Source: Rhodocyclaceae bacterium
GTDB taxonomy: Bacteria; Pseudomonadota; Gammaproteobacteria; Burkholderiales; Rhodocyclaceae
Assembly (NCBI GenBank): GCA_016721505.1
Contig: JADKHX010000012.1
Coordinates: 92,027-156,026 of the forward strand
Reading direction: 5' to 3'
DNA: 64,000 nt
The translations under genes were made by a program, and so were the position numbers. The notes under the pieces were generated by a model. The model had not been told where the DNA came from. It saw nothing but the letters and a program-made list of their open reading frames with translations, and ran no database searches. Positions 1 to 9,080 of this stretch are shown here, in pieces; the first letter of the stretch is position 1, and every line of letters begins with the position of its first letter.

Positions 1-2437
1 GCAGCGCATTCTCGGTGCGTATCCCAGGCGTACCCTTGGCGATCTCGACCTTGGCCAGTTGGCCCAGGGGAATCATCGCGCCGCTCATGGTCGGGATCAG
101 CACTTCACGGGAAATCTGCTGGGGATCGGAGCGCAATTCGCGTGGATAGCGAACCGTTACGCCGAACCGCTCCCGCCCTTCGACCGTGGTGGTGACCATT
201 TCGCCACCGAGTGCTGTGCCGATGACATCCTGCAAGTCACCGACCGCCAAACCGTAGCGCGCCAACTGCTCACGATCCGGTTCGATGTTGAGGTAAAAAC
301 CGCCGGTGATCCGCTCAGCAAAGGCGCTGGTGGTGCCGGGCACGGTCTTCACCACTGCCTCGATTTCCTTGGCCAGCTTCTCCATCTCGTTCAAATCTTT
401 GCCAAACACCTTGATCCCGATCGGGGTGCGGATGCCTGTCGCCAGCATGTCAATGCGCGCCTTGATCGGCATGGTCCAGGAGTTCGCCACGCCAGGGAAC
501 TGAAGTGCCTTGTCCAGTTCGGCAATCAACTTGTCGGTGGTCATGCCGGCTCGCCATTCGGATTCCGGCTTGAGGTTGATCACGGTCTCGAACATCTCTG
601 TCGGCGCCGGATCGGTTGCCGTATTGGCGCGACCGGCCTTGCCATACACAGAAGCCACTTCGGGAAAACTCTTGATGATTTTGTTTTGCGTCTGCAATAA
701 CTCGGCGGCTTTGGTGATTGACATCCCCGGTAGTGATGCCGGCATATAAAGCAGCGTGCCTTCATTGAGCGTCGGCATGAACTCCGAGCCAAGCCGGGAT
801 GCCGGGTAGATTGATACTGCCAACAGCACCAGAGCGACGACGATGGTCGTTTTCTTCCAGCGCATGACGCCGGCGATGATCGGTCGATACGCCCAGATCA
901 AAAAGCGGTTCACCGGATTTCTAGCTTCCGGCATGATTTTGCCGCGAATGAACAACATCATCAGCACTGGTACCAGCGTGACCGACAGCAAAGCCGCGCC
1001 GGCCATGGAAAAGGTCTTGGTGTAGGCCAGCGGCGAAAACAATCTGCCTTCCTGGCCTTCCAAAACAAATACCGGCAGAAAGGAAACGGTGATGATCAAT
1101 AACGAAAAGAACAGCGCCGGGCCGACTTCCTTGCACGCTGCGATCATGGCTTCGATACGATCACTGCTTGAATGCCCGTCGGGTAGATGCTCCAAGTGTT
1201 TATGCGCGTTTTCGATCATCACAATTGCCGCGTCGATCATCGCGCCGATGGCGATGGCGATACCGCCAAGACTCATCAGATTGGAATTCATTCCTAGTGA
1301 GCGCATCGCGATAAAGGCGATCAGGATGCCAACCGGCAGCATCAGAATCGCGACCAAGGCGCTGCGCACGTGGAGCAGAAAGACCATGCAGACCAAGGCA
1401 ACGATGACTGACTCTTCCAGCAAGGTTCGCTTCAGATTCTCGATCGCGCGATGAATCAGTTCGGAACGGTCATAGACCGCTTCGATCGTCACCCCTTCGG
1501 GCAAGCCGGGACCAATCTCGGCAATCTTGGCTTTCAGGTTATGGATCACTTCCAGCGCGTTTTGGCCGTAGCGTGCCATGGCGATACCGGATACCACCTC
1601 GCCCTCACCGTTGAGCTCGGTCAGGCCGCGCCGCTCGTCGGGTACCAGCTCAACCCGGGCAATGTCACGAATCAACACCGGCGTGCCTTTTTCACTCTTG
1701 ACCACCAGCATTTCGATGTCGCTCTTGCCGCGCAGATAGCCTTTGCCGCGCACCATGTATTCGGTCTCGGCCATTTCGACCACACGGCCGCCGACATCGC
1801 GGTTGGAATCGCGGATTACCTGTGCGACCTTCATCAGCGGAATGCCATAGGCGCGTAGCTTGGTCGGGTCGACGGTGACCTGATAGGTCTGGACGAAGCC
1901 ACCGATGGACGCGACTTCGGCGACGCCGTGGGCTTTGGTCAGTTGATAGCGAACGTACCAATCCTGAATCGTGCGCAACTCGGCCAGCGTTTTATCCTTC
2001 GCCAGTAGCGCGTATTGATAGACCCAACCGACGCCCGTGGCGTCCGGGCCAATCTGTGGCGTCACGCCTTTGGGCATCCGACCGGAGGCAAAGTTGAGGT
2101 ACTCAAGCACGCGAGAACGGGCCCAGTAGATATCCGTGTTGTCCTCAAAAATGATGTACACGAAGGACGCGCCAAAGAAAGAAAAGCCGCGTACCACCTT
2201 GGATTTCGGCACCGACAACATGGCCGTGGTCAGTGGATAGGTAACTTGATCCTCCACAACTTGCGGTGCCTGGCCGGGGTATTCGGTGTACACGATGACC
2301 TGCACATCCGATAGATCGGGCAACGCGTCAATCGGCGTTCTGAGGACGGCAAAAATTCCCCACAGGGTGATGAACAGCGTGGCGAGCAAAACCAGAAACC
2401 GGTTTCTCGCCGACCAGTCGATGATGTGGCTGAGCAT
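1..2437 (-). CDS. cusA: CusA/CzcA-type heavy-metal RND efflux pump, 3' end cut by window edge
   Basis: Inner-membrane proton-driven pump of the heavy-metal RND family, expected to export Cu(I)/Ag(I) through the CusCBA tripartite complex. Translation from the ATG at 2437 begins MLSHIIDWSARNRFLV and gives typical CusA blocks: a first membrane segment, then LRTPIDALPDLSDVQVI, the porter region, and the transmembrane stretch SLGGIAIAIGAMIDAAIVMI, which carries the family's acidic proton-relay residues. About 812 codons are present; the family is about 1040, so the C-terminal fifth lies outside the window. It is the last gene of a cusCBA order, starting 13 bp after the cusB stop. The Met-lined copper path of E. 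coli CusA was not checked, so Zn/Co/Cd export is possible in principle, but the surrounding copper genes favour copper or silver. Confidence 0.95.
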   Translation of the reverse strand, partial: MLSHIIDWSARNRFLVLLATLFITLWGIFAVLRTPIDALPDLSDVQVIVYTEYPGQAPQVVEDQVTYPLTTAMLSVPKSKVVRGFSFFGASFVYIIFEDNTDIYWARSRVLEYLNFASGRMPKGVTPQIGPDATGVGWVYQYALLAKDKTLAELRTIQDWYVRYQLTKAHGVAEVASIGGFVQTYQVTVDPTKLRAYGIPLMKVAQVIRDSNRDVGGRVVEMAETEYMVRGKGYLRGKSDIEMLVVKSEKGTPVLIRDIARVELVPDERRGLTELNGEGEVVSGIAMARYGQNALEVIHNLKAKIAEIGPGLPEGVTIEAVYDRSELIHRAIENLKRTLLEESVIVALVCMVFLLHVRSALVAILMLPVGILIAFIAMRSLGMNSNLMSLGGIAIAIGAMIDAAIVMIENAHKHLEHLPDGHSSSDRIEAMIAACKEVGPALFFSLLIITVSFLPVFVLEGQEGRLFSPLAYTKTFSMAGAALLSVTLVPVLMMLFIRGKIMPEARNPVNRFLIWAYRPIIAGVMRWKKTTIVVALVLLAVSIYPASRLGSEFMPTLNEGTLLYMPASLPGMSITKAAELLQTQNKIIKSFPEVASVYGKAGRANTATDPAPTEMFETVINLKPESEWRAGMTTDKLIAELDKALQFPGVANSWTMPIKARIDMLATGIRTPIGIKVFGKDLNEMEKLAKEIEAVVKTVPGTTSAFAERITGGFYLNIEPDREQLARYGLAVGDLQDVIGTALGGEMVTTTVEGRERFGVTVRYPRELRSDPQQISREVLIPTMSGAMIPLGQLAKVEIAKGTPGIRTENAL

Positions 2438-2450
2438 AGGGTTCCCCGCT

Positions 2451-3797
2451 TCAGTGGCCGCTGTGCGCGGCCGGAGCAACAGCGGCCGGTGCGCCGGTCG
2501 CGCCGGGTTTCGCGGCGGTCGCCTGACCAAAACCGCCCACGGCCGCTTTGAGATTGCTTTCCGCATCAATCAGGAAGTTGGCCGCAACCACTACCAGTTC
2601 GCCCTCCGTCACGCCCTGAGTGATCGCCACATAGGTATCGGTGCGTGCGCCGAGCTTGACCTCGCGCGGCTCGAAACGACCTTCTCCTACCTGTATCAGC
2701 ACGATGCGCCGTGTGCCGCTGTCGATCACGGCAGAGGTCGGTACGGTGATCACCTTGGTGTTGTCACCCACCGCCAGTTCAATCTCGGCAAACATGCCCG
2801 GCTTCAGCAGCGCACCCGGATTCGCCAGTTCCAGACGAACCGGAACCGTGCGCGTTTCGGCGGTCAGCGTCGGGTAGATATAGGCGATGCTGCCTTTGAA
2901 ATCTTTGCCCGGATAGGCATTGATTTTCACCGTGGCGCTGGTGCCGACTTTCACTTGACCAATATCCTGCTCGAACACGTCGGCCAAAACCCATACCGTC
3001 GACAAATCAGTAATTTGGTAAAGCGTTTCGCCGGGCATAAAGCGCATCCCTTGCACGGCCTTTTTCTCCGTGACGATGCCGCTGACAGGAGAGCGAAAAG
3101 TCAGTGTGCGCTTGGTCTCGCCAGACTTGCCAAGCGCAGTGATCTGTTCCTCGGAAATGTCCCAGTTCTTCAGGCGCATCAAGCTCGAATCAGCCAAGCG
3201 CTGCATGCCGGCGCGGGCTTCGCTGCCGGCATCCCCGCCCGCATCCTTAAGCGAACGCACCCCCTGTGCGGCAATCGCGTATTCGCGCTGGGCCGAAACC
3301 AGTTCGGGGCTGTACACCTCGAACAGCGGCTGCCCCTTGCTGACCGCCTGGCCGGTCGCGCTGACCTGAAGGCGCTCGATGTAACCTTCAAACTTCGGTG
3401 AAATGGTGTAGCTGCGGCGCTCGTCTGGTTCAATGCGGCCAGCGGCACGTGCGGTCCGGTCGAGTGTGCGCAAAATGGCCACCTCGGTGCGGACGCCAAG
3501 CTTTTGAACTTTGTCGGCACTGATCTTGATCTGGTTGACCGGTGTTGGCGTTGTGTCCTTCTCGCCCTCAAAGACCGCGACGTAGTCCATTCCCATTGGG
3601 TCTTTTTTGGGCACCGGCGAAGTGTCGGCAAGACCCATAGGATTGCGATAAAACAGCGGCTTCCTGGCTGCGACCTGTGCGGTAGGTGTTGTCGCTGTGC
3701 CTGCAGCCGCCGTGTGAGAACGCTGGCCGCCCCAATAGCCGAGCCCAGCGGCCGTGGCCACGCCAAGCGCAATCAGTATTGTCGTTTTTGAATTCAT
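2451..3797 (-). CDS. cusB: CusB-type periplasmic adaptor (membrane fusion protein)
   Basis: Periplasmic adaptor bridging the RND pump and the outer-membrane channel. The 448-aa protein starts with an N-terminal membrane anchor or signal (TILIALGVATAAGLGYWGG), then a heavy-metal-binding domain near residues 48-75 (YRNPMGLADTSPVPKKDPMGMDYV, where the P-M-G repeats are typical). The hairpin/lipoyl and beta-barrel regions follow (FEGYIERLQVSATGQAVSKGQPLFEVYSPEL; SPVSGIVTEKKAVQGMRF). The tail is Ala-rich and ends HSGH. Its ATG overlaps the cusC stop codon (ATGA, 3794-3797), which indicates translational coupling. The metal-binding domain and the neighbours point to Cu/Ag. Confidence 0.94.
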   Translation of the reverse strand: MNSKTTILIALGVATAAGLGYWGGQRSHTAAAGTATTPTAQVAARKPLFYRNPMGLADTSPVPKKDPMGMDYVAVFEGEKDTTPTPVNQIKISADKVQKLGVRTEVAILRTLDRTARAAGRIEPDERRSYTISPKFEGYIERLQVSATGQAVSKGQPLFEVYSPELVSAQREYAIAAQGVRSLKDAGGDAGSEARAGMQRLADSSLMRLKNWDISEEQITALGKSGETKRTLTFRSPVSGIVTEKKAVQGMRFMPGETLYQITDLSTVWVLADVFEQDIGQVKVGTSATVKINAYPGKDFKGSIAYIYPTLTAETRTVPVRLELANPGALLKPGMFAEIELAVGDNTKVITVPTSAVIDSGTRRIVLIQVGEGRFEPREVKLGARTDTYVAITQGVTEGELVVVAANFLIDAESNLKAAVGGFGQATAAKPGATGAPAAVAPAAHSGH

Positions 3798-5104
3798 AGT
3801 TCTTCCCCTACCAAGCGTTCAATTTCAGCAAGGCGGATTCGCGCCTCCGTTTGTGCCTTGAGAGTGTCCTGCCGCGCCTTGCGAATTTGTCGCTGGGCAT
3901 CGAGCAGCGTCGCAAAATCAGCGCGGCCGTTTTCATACGCGGCAAGTGCCGACTGAAAACCTGCTTCGGCTTGTGGCAGATAACTGGCTTTGATCAGTTG
4001 CTCCATTTGTCTTGCCGCCTCGATACCGGCAAGGTTCTCCGACAGGTCGGCCAGTAGTTGATTGGCCGTGGCCTGCTGGCGGGCTTGGGCGGCTGACAGC
4101 ATCGCCTCCGCCTCGCGCTCTTGTGCCCGGCGCGAGCCCTGCTGTAGTGGGATATTCATTTCCAACATCAGGTTCCAAGACTCCACCCGGTTGCCCATCT
4201 GTCGTGGCGTCACCCCAACGGCAAAATCCGGATAGCGGTTGCGATAGGTCAGCTCGCGGGACTTGTCGGCGCCGCGCAGGCGTGCGTTGTCGCCCTGCAA
4301 TTGCGGATTGCGTTCCAGCACGCGCGGTTCAAGTGCCGAATAGTCCAGAGCTGCCGGCAGCGGCAGCGGTCGCAACGCTTGCGGCTCGGCCAAGGGCGCT
4401 GTGGCTTTGCGCGCGAGCAGGGCATTCAGGCGCGCCTGCAGTTGGCGTTTCTCGTTGTTCAAACCGATCAGCTCGCCACGCATCCCGGTTTGGTCAATCT
4501 GAGCGCGAATCACGTCCTGCTGCAAGGCCAAGCCACCGGCGTAGCGCGATCGTGCCACTGCCTCAAGCTGCGTCATCAGATCGAGTAACTCACTGGTCAA
4601 GGCGATGTTTCCGGCGACGTAGTAATACTGGGCGTAGGCCGCCTTGATCTTGGCTGCCAAATCGCTCCATGTTTTCGCTGCTCCACTATTGGCAAACTCC
4701 GCGTCTGCCTCGGCGACTTCGCGTTTTAAGTCACGTTTGCCCCAGAACGGAATAGCTTGAATCACGCTGTATTTGGTCTCGCCAACGCGCGCCGGGAGAA
4801 TGCTCGGCGACGTGCTGCTTGCAGTGCCGTTCATATCAACGCTGTAGTTGTTAATGTTTTCCAGCTCAATCCGCAGCATCGGATCAGGCAATGCTCCGGC
4901 TGGTTCAATGCGCTGCGAAACCGCCTCGGCATCGTGGCGCATTGCGGCGAATTCAGGATTGTGCTGGCGCGCGTAAGCCAGCAAACTTTGCAGCGAATTG
5001 CCGGGGGTGGTCTCTTGCGCGGTGGCAATGCCGCAGGCAAACGCCATCGCCAACGGCAATTGACTTGACCATGCCAGCGCGCGAACGCTGTGTGAAAACT
5101 TCAT
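3794..5104 (-). CDS. cusC: CusC/TolC-family outer-membrane efflux channel
   Basis: Outer-membrane factor of the tripartite metal efflux system, 436 aa. I start it at the ATG at 5104, because an AGGAGG ribosome site lies directly upstream and the protein then opens with a signal peptide (MKFSHSVRALAWSSQLPLAMAFACGIATA). An upstream in-frame start would add 15 residues before the signal. Coiled-coil OEP repeats are visible (AQYYYVAGNIALTSELLDLMTQLEAVARSRYAGG, then ADLSENLAGIEAARQMEQL and ENGRADFATLLDAQRQIRKA). First of the cusCBA genes; the stop overlaps the cusB start. Confidence 0.92.
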   Translation of the reverse strand: MKFSHSVRALAWSSQLPLAMAFACGIATAQETTPGNSLQSLLAYARQHNPEFAAMRHDAEAVSQRIEPAGALPDPMLRIELENINNYSVDMNGTASSTSPSILPARVGETKYSVIQAIPFWGKRDLKREVAEADAEFANSGAAKTWSDLAAKIKAAYAQYYYVAGNIALTSELLDLMTQLEAVARSRYAGGLALQQDVIRAQIDQTGMRGELIGLNNEKRQLQARLNALLARKATAPLAEPQALRPLPLPAALDYSALEPRVLERNPQLQGDNARLRGADKSRELTYRNRYPDFAVGVTPRQMGNRVESWNLMLEMNIPLQQGSRRAQEREAEAMLSAAQARQQATANQLLADLSENLAGIEAARQMEQLIKASYLPQAEAGFQSALAAYENGRADFATLLDAQRQIRKARQDTLKAQTEARIRLAEIERLVGEEL

Positions 5105-5164
5105 CGGAAACCTCCTGCTGTTATTTAGTCGAATAACGAACCGGGGCAAATGCCACGGCCCGGA

Positions 5165-5524
5165 TCAGCAGTGGCGGGGTGGTCGCTGCAGCGGCTTGGT
5201 GATGAAGCTCACCTCAGTTGGTGCTGGTGACACGCCGTGATTTGCGGTCACCGGCTGTGCGTCGTTGTCAAGCGACGATGGCGGGATCATGAGCGAGGCG
5301 GCAAGATGACAATCGCCGCAAGAGCTGCACGAATGTTCCCCGCATGGCGCTTGCTCCTCATTTGCTTCGGCGCAATCTGACTGATCGAACGCGTGTCCGT
5401 CCACCAGCAGCATTTCAGCGCAGCATGACATCATTTGCGGTACGGGCATAGCTACCGCAGCAACCGCATGAACGGGTAGCAATAGTGCCGCCAGGTAGAG
5501 GATGAAAATTCGCATAAAGCGCAT
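5165..5524 (-). CDS. Small Cys/His-rich secreted protein of the copper operon
   Basis: A 119-aa protein of no family I can name with confidence. It has a cleavable-looking signal (MRFMRIFILYLAALLLPVHAVA) and then many Cys residues (MMSCCAEM, DCAEANEEQAPCGEHSCSSCGDC), which suggests a periplasmic metal-binding role. It lies between the Cu ATPase and cusC on the same strand, so probably in the same operon. The C-terminal part contains HGVSPAPTE, encoded by a copy of the dispersed repeat at 5215-5238 inserted without breaking the frame. The last 20 residues may therefore be recent additions. Confidence 0.75.
   Translation of the reverse strand: MRFMRIFILYLAALLLPVHAVAAVAMPVPQMMSCCAEMLLVDGHAFDQSDCAEANEEQAPCGEHSCSSCGDCHLAASLMIPPSSLDNDAQPVTANHGVSPAPTEVSFITKPLQRPPRHC
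5215..5238 (-). repeat. Dispersed repeat, copy 1 (inside a CDS)
   Basis: Minus-orientation copy of the short repeat with core GTGTCACCAGCACCAACTGG. It lies within the small Cys-rich gene and is translated as HGVSPAPT. Confidence 0.85.
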
Positions 5525-5646
5525 GGTAAAACGATTTTATGGCGCGCAACGCGCAAGTCTTTGCGCCAAGTCAACACGGCGGAAGATTGCAGCTACGGCC
5601 AATCCTTCTGCTGCGCTCTGTTTCTGCATGGTATCAACGCCCACTT

Positions 5647-8037
5647 CTAATCGGATCGACGCCGCAAACGCAATGCGTTACCAATAACCGACACTGAGCT
5701 GAAGCTCATCGCCAGCGCGGCAATCAGCGGCGACAACAACCAGCCGGTTAACGGGTAAAGCACACCGGCAGCAACCGGAATCCCCAGCGCGTTGTAGAGA
5801 AAGGCAAACATCAAGTTTTGCTTCATGTTGGCAACGGTGTCTTCGGATAGATTCCGTGCCACGGCGATACCGCGAAGGTCGCCCTTGACCAAGGTCACCT
5901 GCGCACTGTTCATTGCCACATCCGTGCCGGTACCCATCGCGATACCGACATCTGCCTTGGCCAATGCCGGCGCATCGTTGATGCCATCGCCGGCCATCGC
6001 CACCACCCGACCTTCGCCTTGCAATCGTGCAACGAGGGCCAGTTTGTCGGCTGGCTTAACTTCACCGTGGACTTCGTCGATACCTAAGCGAGCGCCGACG
6101 GCCTGGGCTGTCGTCAACCCATCGCCAGTCGCCATCACAATGCGCAGGCCTGCGTCCTTGAGTGCCGCCAACGCCTCGAGCGTGGTACTTTTAATCGGAT
6201 CAGAGACCGCCAACAATCCTGCAAGTTGGCCATCAACGGCCAGGTGCATCACGCTAGCGCCTTCTGCACGCAGTGCTTCGGCTTCGGTCACGAGGCCGTC
6301 GACCGAAATCCCGAGCTGCTGCATCAATGCGGTATTGCCAAGCGCTAGTTGTCGTCCCGCAACTTGCCCCTGCACACCGATGCCGGAAGCTGACTCAAAG
6401 TTATCCGGTTTGTCCAGCGTCATACCTTGATCTCGTGCGGCGCGCACGATCGCATCGGCAAGCGGGTGTTCGCTGCCTTGATCCAGACTCGCGGCCAGCC
6501 GCAACACTTCAGCTTCGGTGAATTCTGCACTCGCCACAGCGCGGTTGAAGCTGGGGCGGCCTTCGGTCAAGGTGCCGGTCTTGTCGACGATTAGTGTATC
6601 AATTTTGCGCAGTTTTTCGATTGCCGCCGCGTCGCGGAACAGCACGCCCTGCGTTGCGCCGCGCCCCGTCGCCACCATGATGGACATCGGCGTGGCCAGA
6701 CCTAGCGCGCAGGGACAGGCGATGATCAGCACCGCGACCGCATTGATCAGGCCATAGACCCAGCTTGGCTCCGGGCCGAAAAATCCCCAGCCGAAGAAGG
6801 TCAGTAGGGCGATGCCAACCACCGAGATCACAAAATAGCCCGCCACGACGTCGGCCATGCGTTGCATAGGAGCGCGCGAGCGCTGGGCTTGCGCGACCAT
6901 TTGCACGATCTGCGCCAGCACCGTGGCTGAGCCGACTTTTTCCGAGCGCATCACCAGTGCGCCGCTGGTGTTAAGTGTCGCGCCAATCACTTTGTCGTCG
7001 GCGCGCTTGCTGACCGGCATCGGTTCGCCAGTGAGCATGGATTCGTCGACTGCACTGCTGCCTTCAACCACCACACCGTCCACAGGCACCTTCTCGCCCG
7101 GTCGCACCCGCAACAGGTCGCCAACATGCACGTTGCTCAAAGGCACGTCTTCCTCGCTGCCATCCGCCTTGATGCGGCGCGCGGTCTTGGGCGCGAGGCC
7201 GAGCAGGGATTTGATCGCCGCTGAAGTCTGCGAGCGCGCCTTTAGCTCCAGCACCTGACCCAGCAGCGTCAGCGAGATAATTACCGCCGCCGCCTCGAAA
7301 TAAACGGCGACGCGCCCCATGACGACGAAAGAGTCGGGAAACACCTGCGGTGCGATGGTTGCCACCACGCTGTAGGCGAATGCCGCACCGGTGCCGAGAC
7401 CAATCAAGGTCCACATGTTCGGACTGTGATTGATCACCGACTGCCAGCCACGGGTGAAGAACGGCCAGCCGGCCCAGAGCACAATGGGTATTGAAATGAT
7501 TAGCTCGACCCAACTTTGCACGCCCATCGCCATCCACTGCAGTCGATGGCCAAACATGGCGAGGACGAAGGCCATCACTGTCAGCGGCAGCGTCCACCAG
7601 AAGCGGCGCTGAAAATCGCGCAATTCCGGGTTGTCGTCGTCATCCAGACTGGGCAACTCAGGTTCCAGCGTCATGCCACATTTCGGGCAGTTGCCAGGAT
7701 GATCCTGACGAATTTCCGGGTGCATCGGACAGGTATAGATTGCGCCAGCAGGTGCTGTTTGCGCTTGTTCTGTGGCTGTTGCGGGGTTCACAAACTGACC
7801 AGGGTTGGCGCTGAACTTTGCCTTGCACTTTGCGCTGCAAAAATAATACGACTGTCCGGCATGCTCGTGCTTGTGTTCCGACTGCGCCGTGACCTTCATA
7901 CCGCACACCGGATCCTTCAGCGCTTGCGGTTCATCTACCATTGCCGGTTTGATATTGCCAGTTGGTGCTGGCGACACGCCGTGTTCACTACTATGTTCTG
8001 TGTGCGTATGTGGGGTCATGATCGGTTTAGTAGTCAT
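5647..8037 (-). CDS. Copper-translocating P1B-type ATPase with YHS and heavy-metal-binding domains
   Basis: Inner-membrane ATPase that exports Cu(I) to the periplasm, 796 aa. Domain order: His-rich head (residues 1-19), YHS domain (about 41-82, with DPVCGM and CSAKC), heavy-metal-binding domain (about 101-125, YTCPMHPEI and CPKCGM), then the catalytic core. Core motifs are TGEP (336-339), the membrane CPC (441-443), phosphorylation site DKTGT (Asp485), HP dipeptide (524-525) and GDGIND (683-688). It lacks the usual N-terminal CxxC HMA domain; instead it has YHS/HMBD modules as in CopF/SilP-like pumps. Residues 20-28 (GVSPAPTGN) come from a dispersed repeat at 7955-7982. First gene of the minus-strand operon leading into cusCBA. 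Silver is an alternative substrate. Confidence 0.94.
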   Translation of the reverse strand: MTTKPIMTPHTHTEHSSEHGVSPAPTGNIKPAMVDEPQALKDPVCGMKVTAQSEHKHEHAGQSYYFCSAKCKAKFSANPGQFVNPATATEQAQTAPAGAIYTCPMHPEIRQDHPGNCPKCGMTLEPELPSLDDDDNPELRDFQRRFWWTLPLTVMAFVLAMFGHRLQWMAMGVQSWVELIISIPIVLWAGWPFFTRGWQSVINHSPNMWTLIGLGTGAAFAYSVVATIAPQVFPDSFVVMGRVAVYFEAAAVIISLTLLGQVLELKARSQTSAAIKSLLGLAPKTARRIKADGSEEDVPLSNVHVGDLLRVRPGEKVPVDGVVVEGSSAVDESMLTGEPMPVSKRADDKVIGATLNTSGALVMRSEKVGSATVLAQIVQMVAQAQRSRAPMQRMADVVAGYFVISVVGIALLTFFGWGFFGPEPSWVYGLINAVAVLIIACPCALGLATPMSIMVATGRGATQGVLFRDAAAIEKLRKIDTLIVDKTGTLTEGRPSFNRAVASAEFTEAEVLRLAASLDQGSEHPLADAIVRAARDQGMTLDKPDNFESASGIGVQGQVAGRQLALGNTALMQQLGISVDGLVTEAEALRAEGASVMHLAVDGQLAGLLAVSDPIKSTTLEALAALKDAGLRIVMATGDGLTTAQAVGARLGIDEVHGEVKPADKLALVARLQGEGRVVAMAGDGINDAPALAKADVGIAMGTGTDVAMNSAQVTLVKGDLRGIAVARNLSEDTVANMKQNLMFAFLYNALGIPVAAGVLYPLTGWLLSPLIAALAMSFSSVSVIGNALRLRRRSD
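7955..7982 (-). repeat. Dispersed repeat, copy 2 (inside the Cu ATPase CDS)
   Basis: Minus-orientation copy, read in frame as HGVSPAPTG between the His-rich head and the YHS domain of the Cu ATPase. This is a linker position where extra residues should be tolerated. Confidence 0.88.
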
Positions 8038-8129
8038 CCGGCAATGTTTGGTTTAAATTTCGAATTGAAATGTCGTACGGTATCGTTCGCCATGTGTCGA
8101 ATGCAGCAGACATGGACAAACCTCTCGCC

Positions 8130-8801
8130 TCAGCCGCTTGCTTGATGTGTTGTGTCAGCGTCGGCCGCCTTGTCAAAGCGCGGAAAGAACCTGGGGGTTT
8201 GCTGGAAGTAGCTTTCATAGCTATCACCGAATTGCGCACGCATTTCCGTCTCTTCCGTAATCGCCAAGCGTCCGTACATATACAGCAAGGCCGGAAACAT
8301 GATCAAAGTAAGCAGGGTCGGCCACTGCAACAAGAAGCCAAACAGGATCAGCACAAACGCCACATATTGCGGATGCCGTATTCGTGCATAAGGGCCGGTA
8401 GTGGCAAGCAGACGATTGCGTTGTGCGTGATACAGGACATTCCACGCACTCGATAGCAAATAGAAGCCGTAGCCAAGGAAGATATAGCTGGCGATATGCA
8501 TAACGCCAAAATGCGGATCACCTGTTTCACCCGAGAGCGTCGACCATAAATGCCCGGAGTTGTGCGACAGGATGTCCAGATTCGGATATCGGGTTTGCAA
8601 CCAGCCCGACAGCAGGTAGATGGTCAAGGGAAAGCCATACATCTCGGCAAACAGCGCGACGATGAATGCTGAGAATGCGCTAAATGTTCGCCAGTCTCGT
8701 GGCGTTGCTGGTTTGAAGAAACTGAACGCGAACATGATGAAAATTGCCGAGTTGAAAATCACCAGCACCCATAAGCCATAGGCCGACCCGTCGTGGCTCA
8801 T
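8130..8801 (-). CDS. Isoprenylcysteine carboxyl methyltransferase-like membrane protein
   Basis: A 223-aa multi-spanning membrane protein of the ICMT/phospholipid-methyltransferase superfamily. The C-terminal signature TGPYARIRHPQYVAFVLILFGF matches the SAM-binding motif of that group, and 4-6 hydrophobic segments are visible. The ATG at 8801 overlaps the stop of the upstream DUF2933-like gene (ATGA, 8798-8801), which settles the start; a longer frame reading to 9026 only shadows that gene. Members of this family often sit in copper clusters, but the methyl acceptor is unknown. Confidence 0.82.
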   Translation of the reverse strand: MSHDGSAYGLWVLVIFNSAIFIMFAFSFFKPATPRDWRTFSAFSAFIVALFAEMYGFPLTIYLLSGWLQTRYPNLDILSHNSGHLWSTLSGETGDPHFGVMHIASYIFLGYGFYLLSSAWNVLYHAQRNRLLATTGPYARIRHPQYVAFVLILFGFLLQWPTLLTLIMFPALLYMYGRLAITEETEMRAQFGDSYESYFQQTPRFFPRFDKAADADTTHQASG

Positions 8802-9067
8802 GAGGATGCTCCCGGCTTGGTTTGATCGGGTTTCCCCGGCTCGACAGTGCTGCTGTGGCTGCCATGACCACCATGCCCGTGATGCATGAACATATGCATC
8901 AGCGGACAGGCGAGCAAAATCAGAAATGGCAAGGCGCTGAAGAAATGCGCCCAATGTTCGGTCAGCAGAAAATAAGCTGCGGCGGCTCCGAACACCAACA
9001 ATCCAATCGAATAGCGGGAACCCCAAAAACTCGGTGGAGTCGCATGCCCTGGGTGGTCATGGTTCAT
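8798..9067 (-). CDS. Small His-rich membrane protein, DUF2933-like
   Basis: An 89-aa protein with two membrane segments (SIGLLVFGAAAAYFLLTEHW and FFSALPFLILLACPLMHMFM), then a His/Gly-rich tail (HHGHGGHGSHS). This is the usual layout of the DUF2933 family found next to metal-resistance genes. An AAGGGA site precedes the ATG. Its stop overlaps the methyltransferase start, so the two are translationally coupled. The His/Met cluster at the membrane face could bind copper, but that is inference. Confidence 0.8.
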   Translation of the reverse strand: MNHDHPGHATPPSFWGSRYSIGLLVFGAAAAYFLLTEHWAHFFSALPFLILLACPLMHMFMHHGHGGHGSHSSTVEPGKPDQTKPGASS

Positions 9068-9080
9068 GGTGTTGATTCCC

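Noticed and set aside
1..2437. Several plus-strand frames of 60-210 codons within the RND pump region
   Set aside because: They are shadows of the minus-strand cusA gene, whose protein is clear and continuous.
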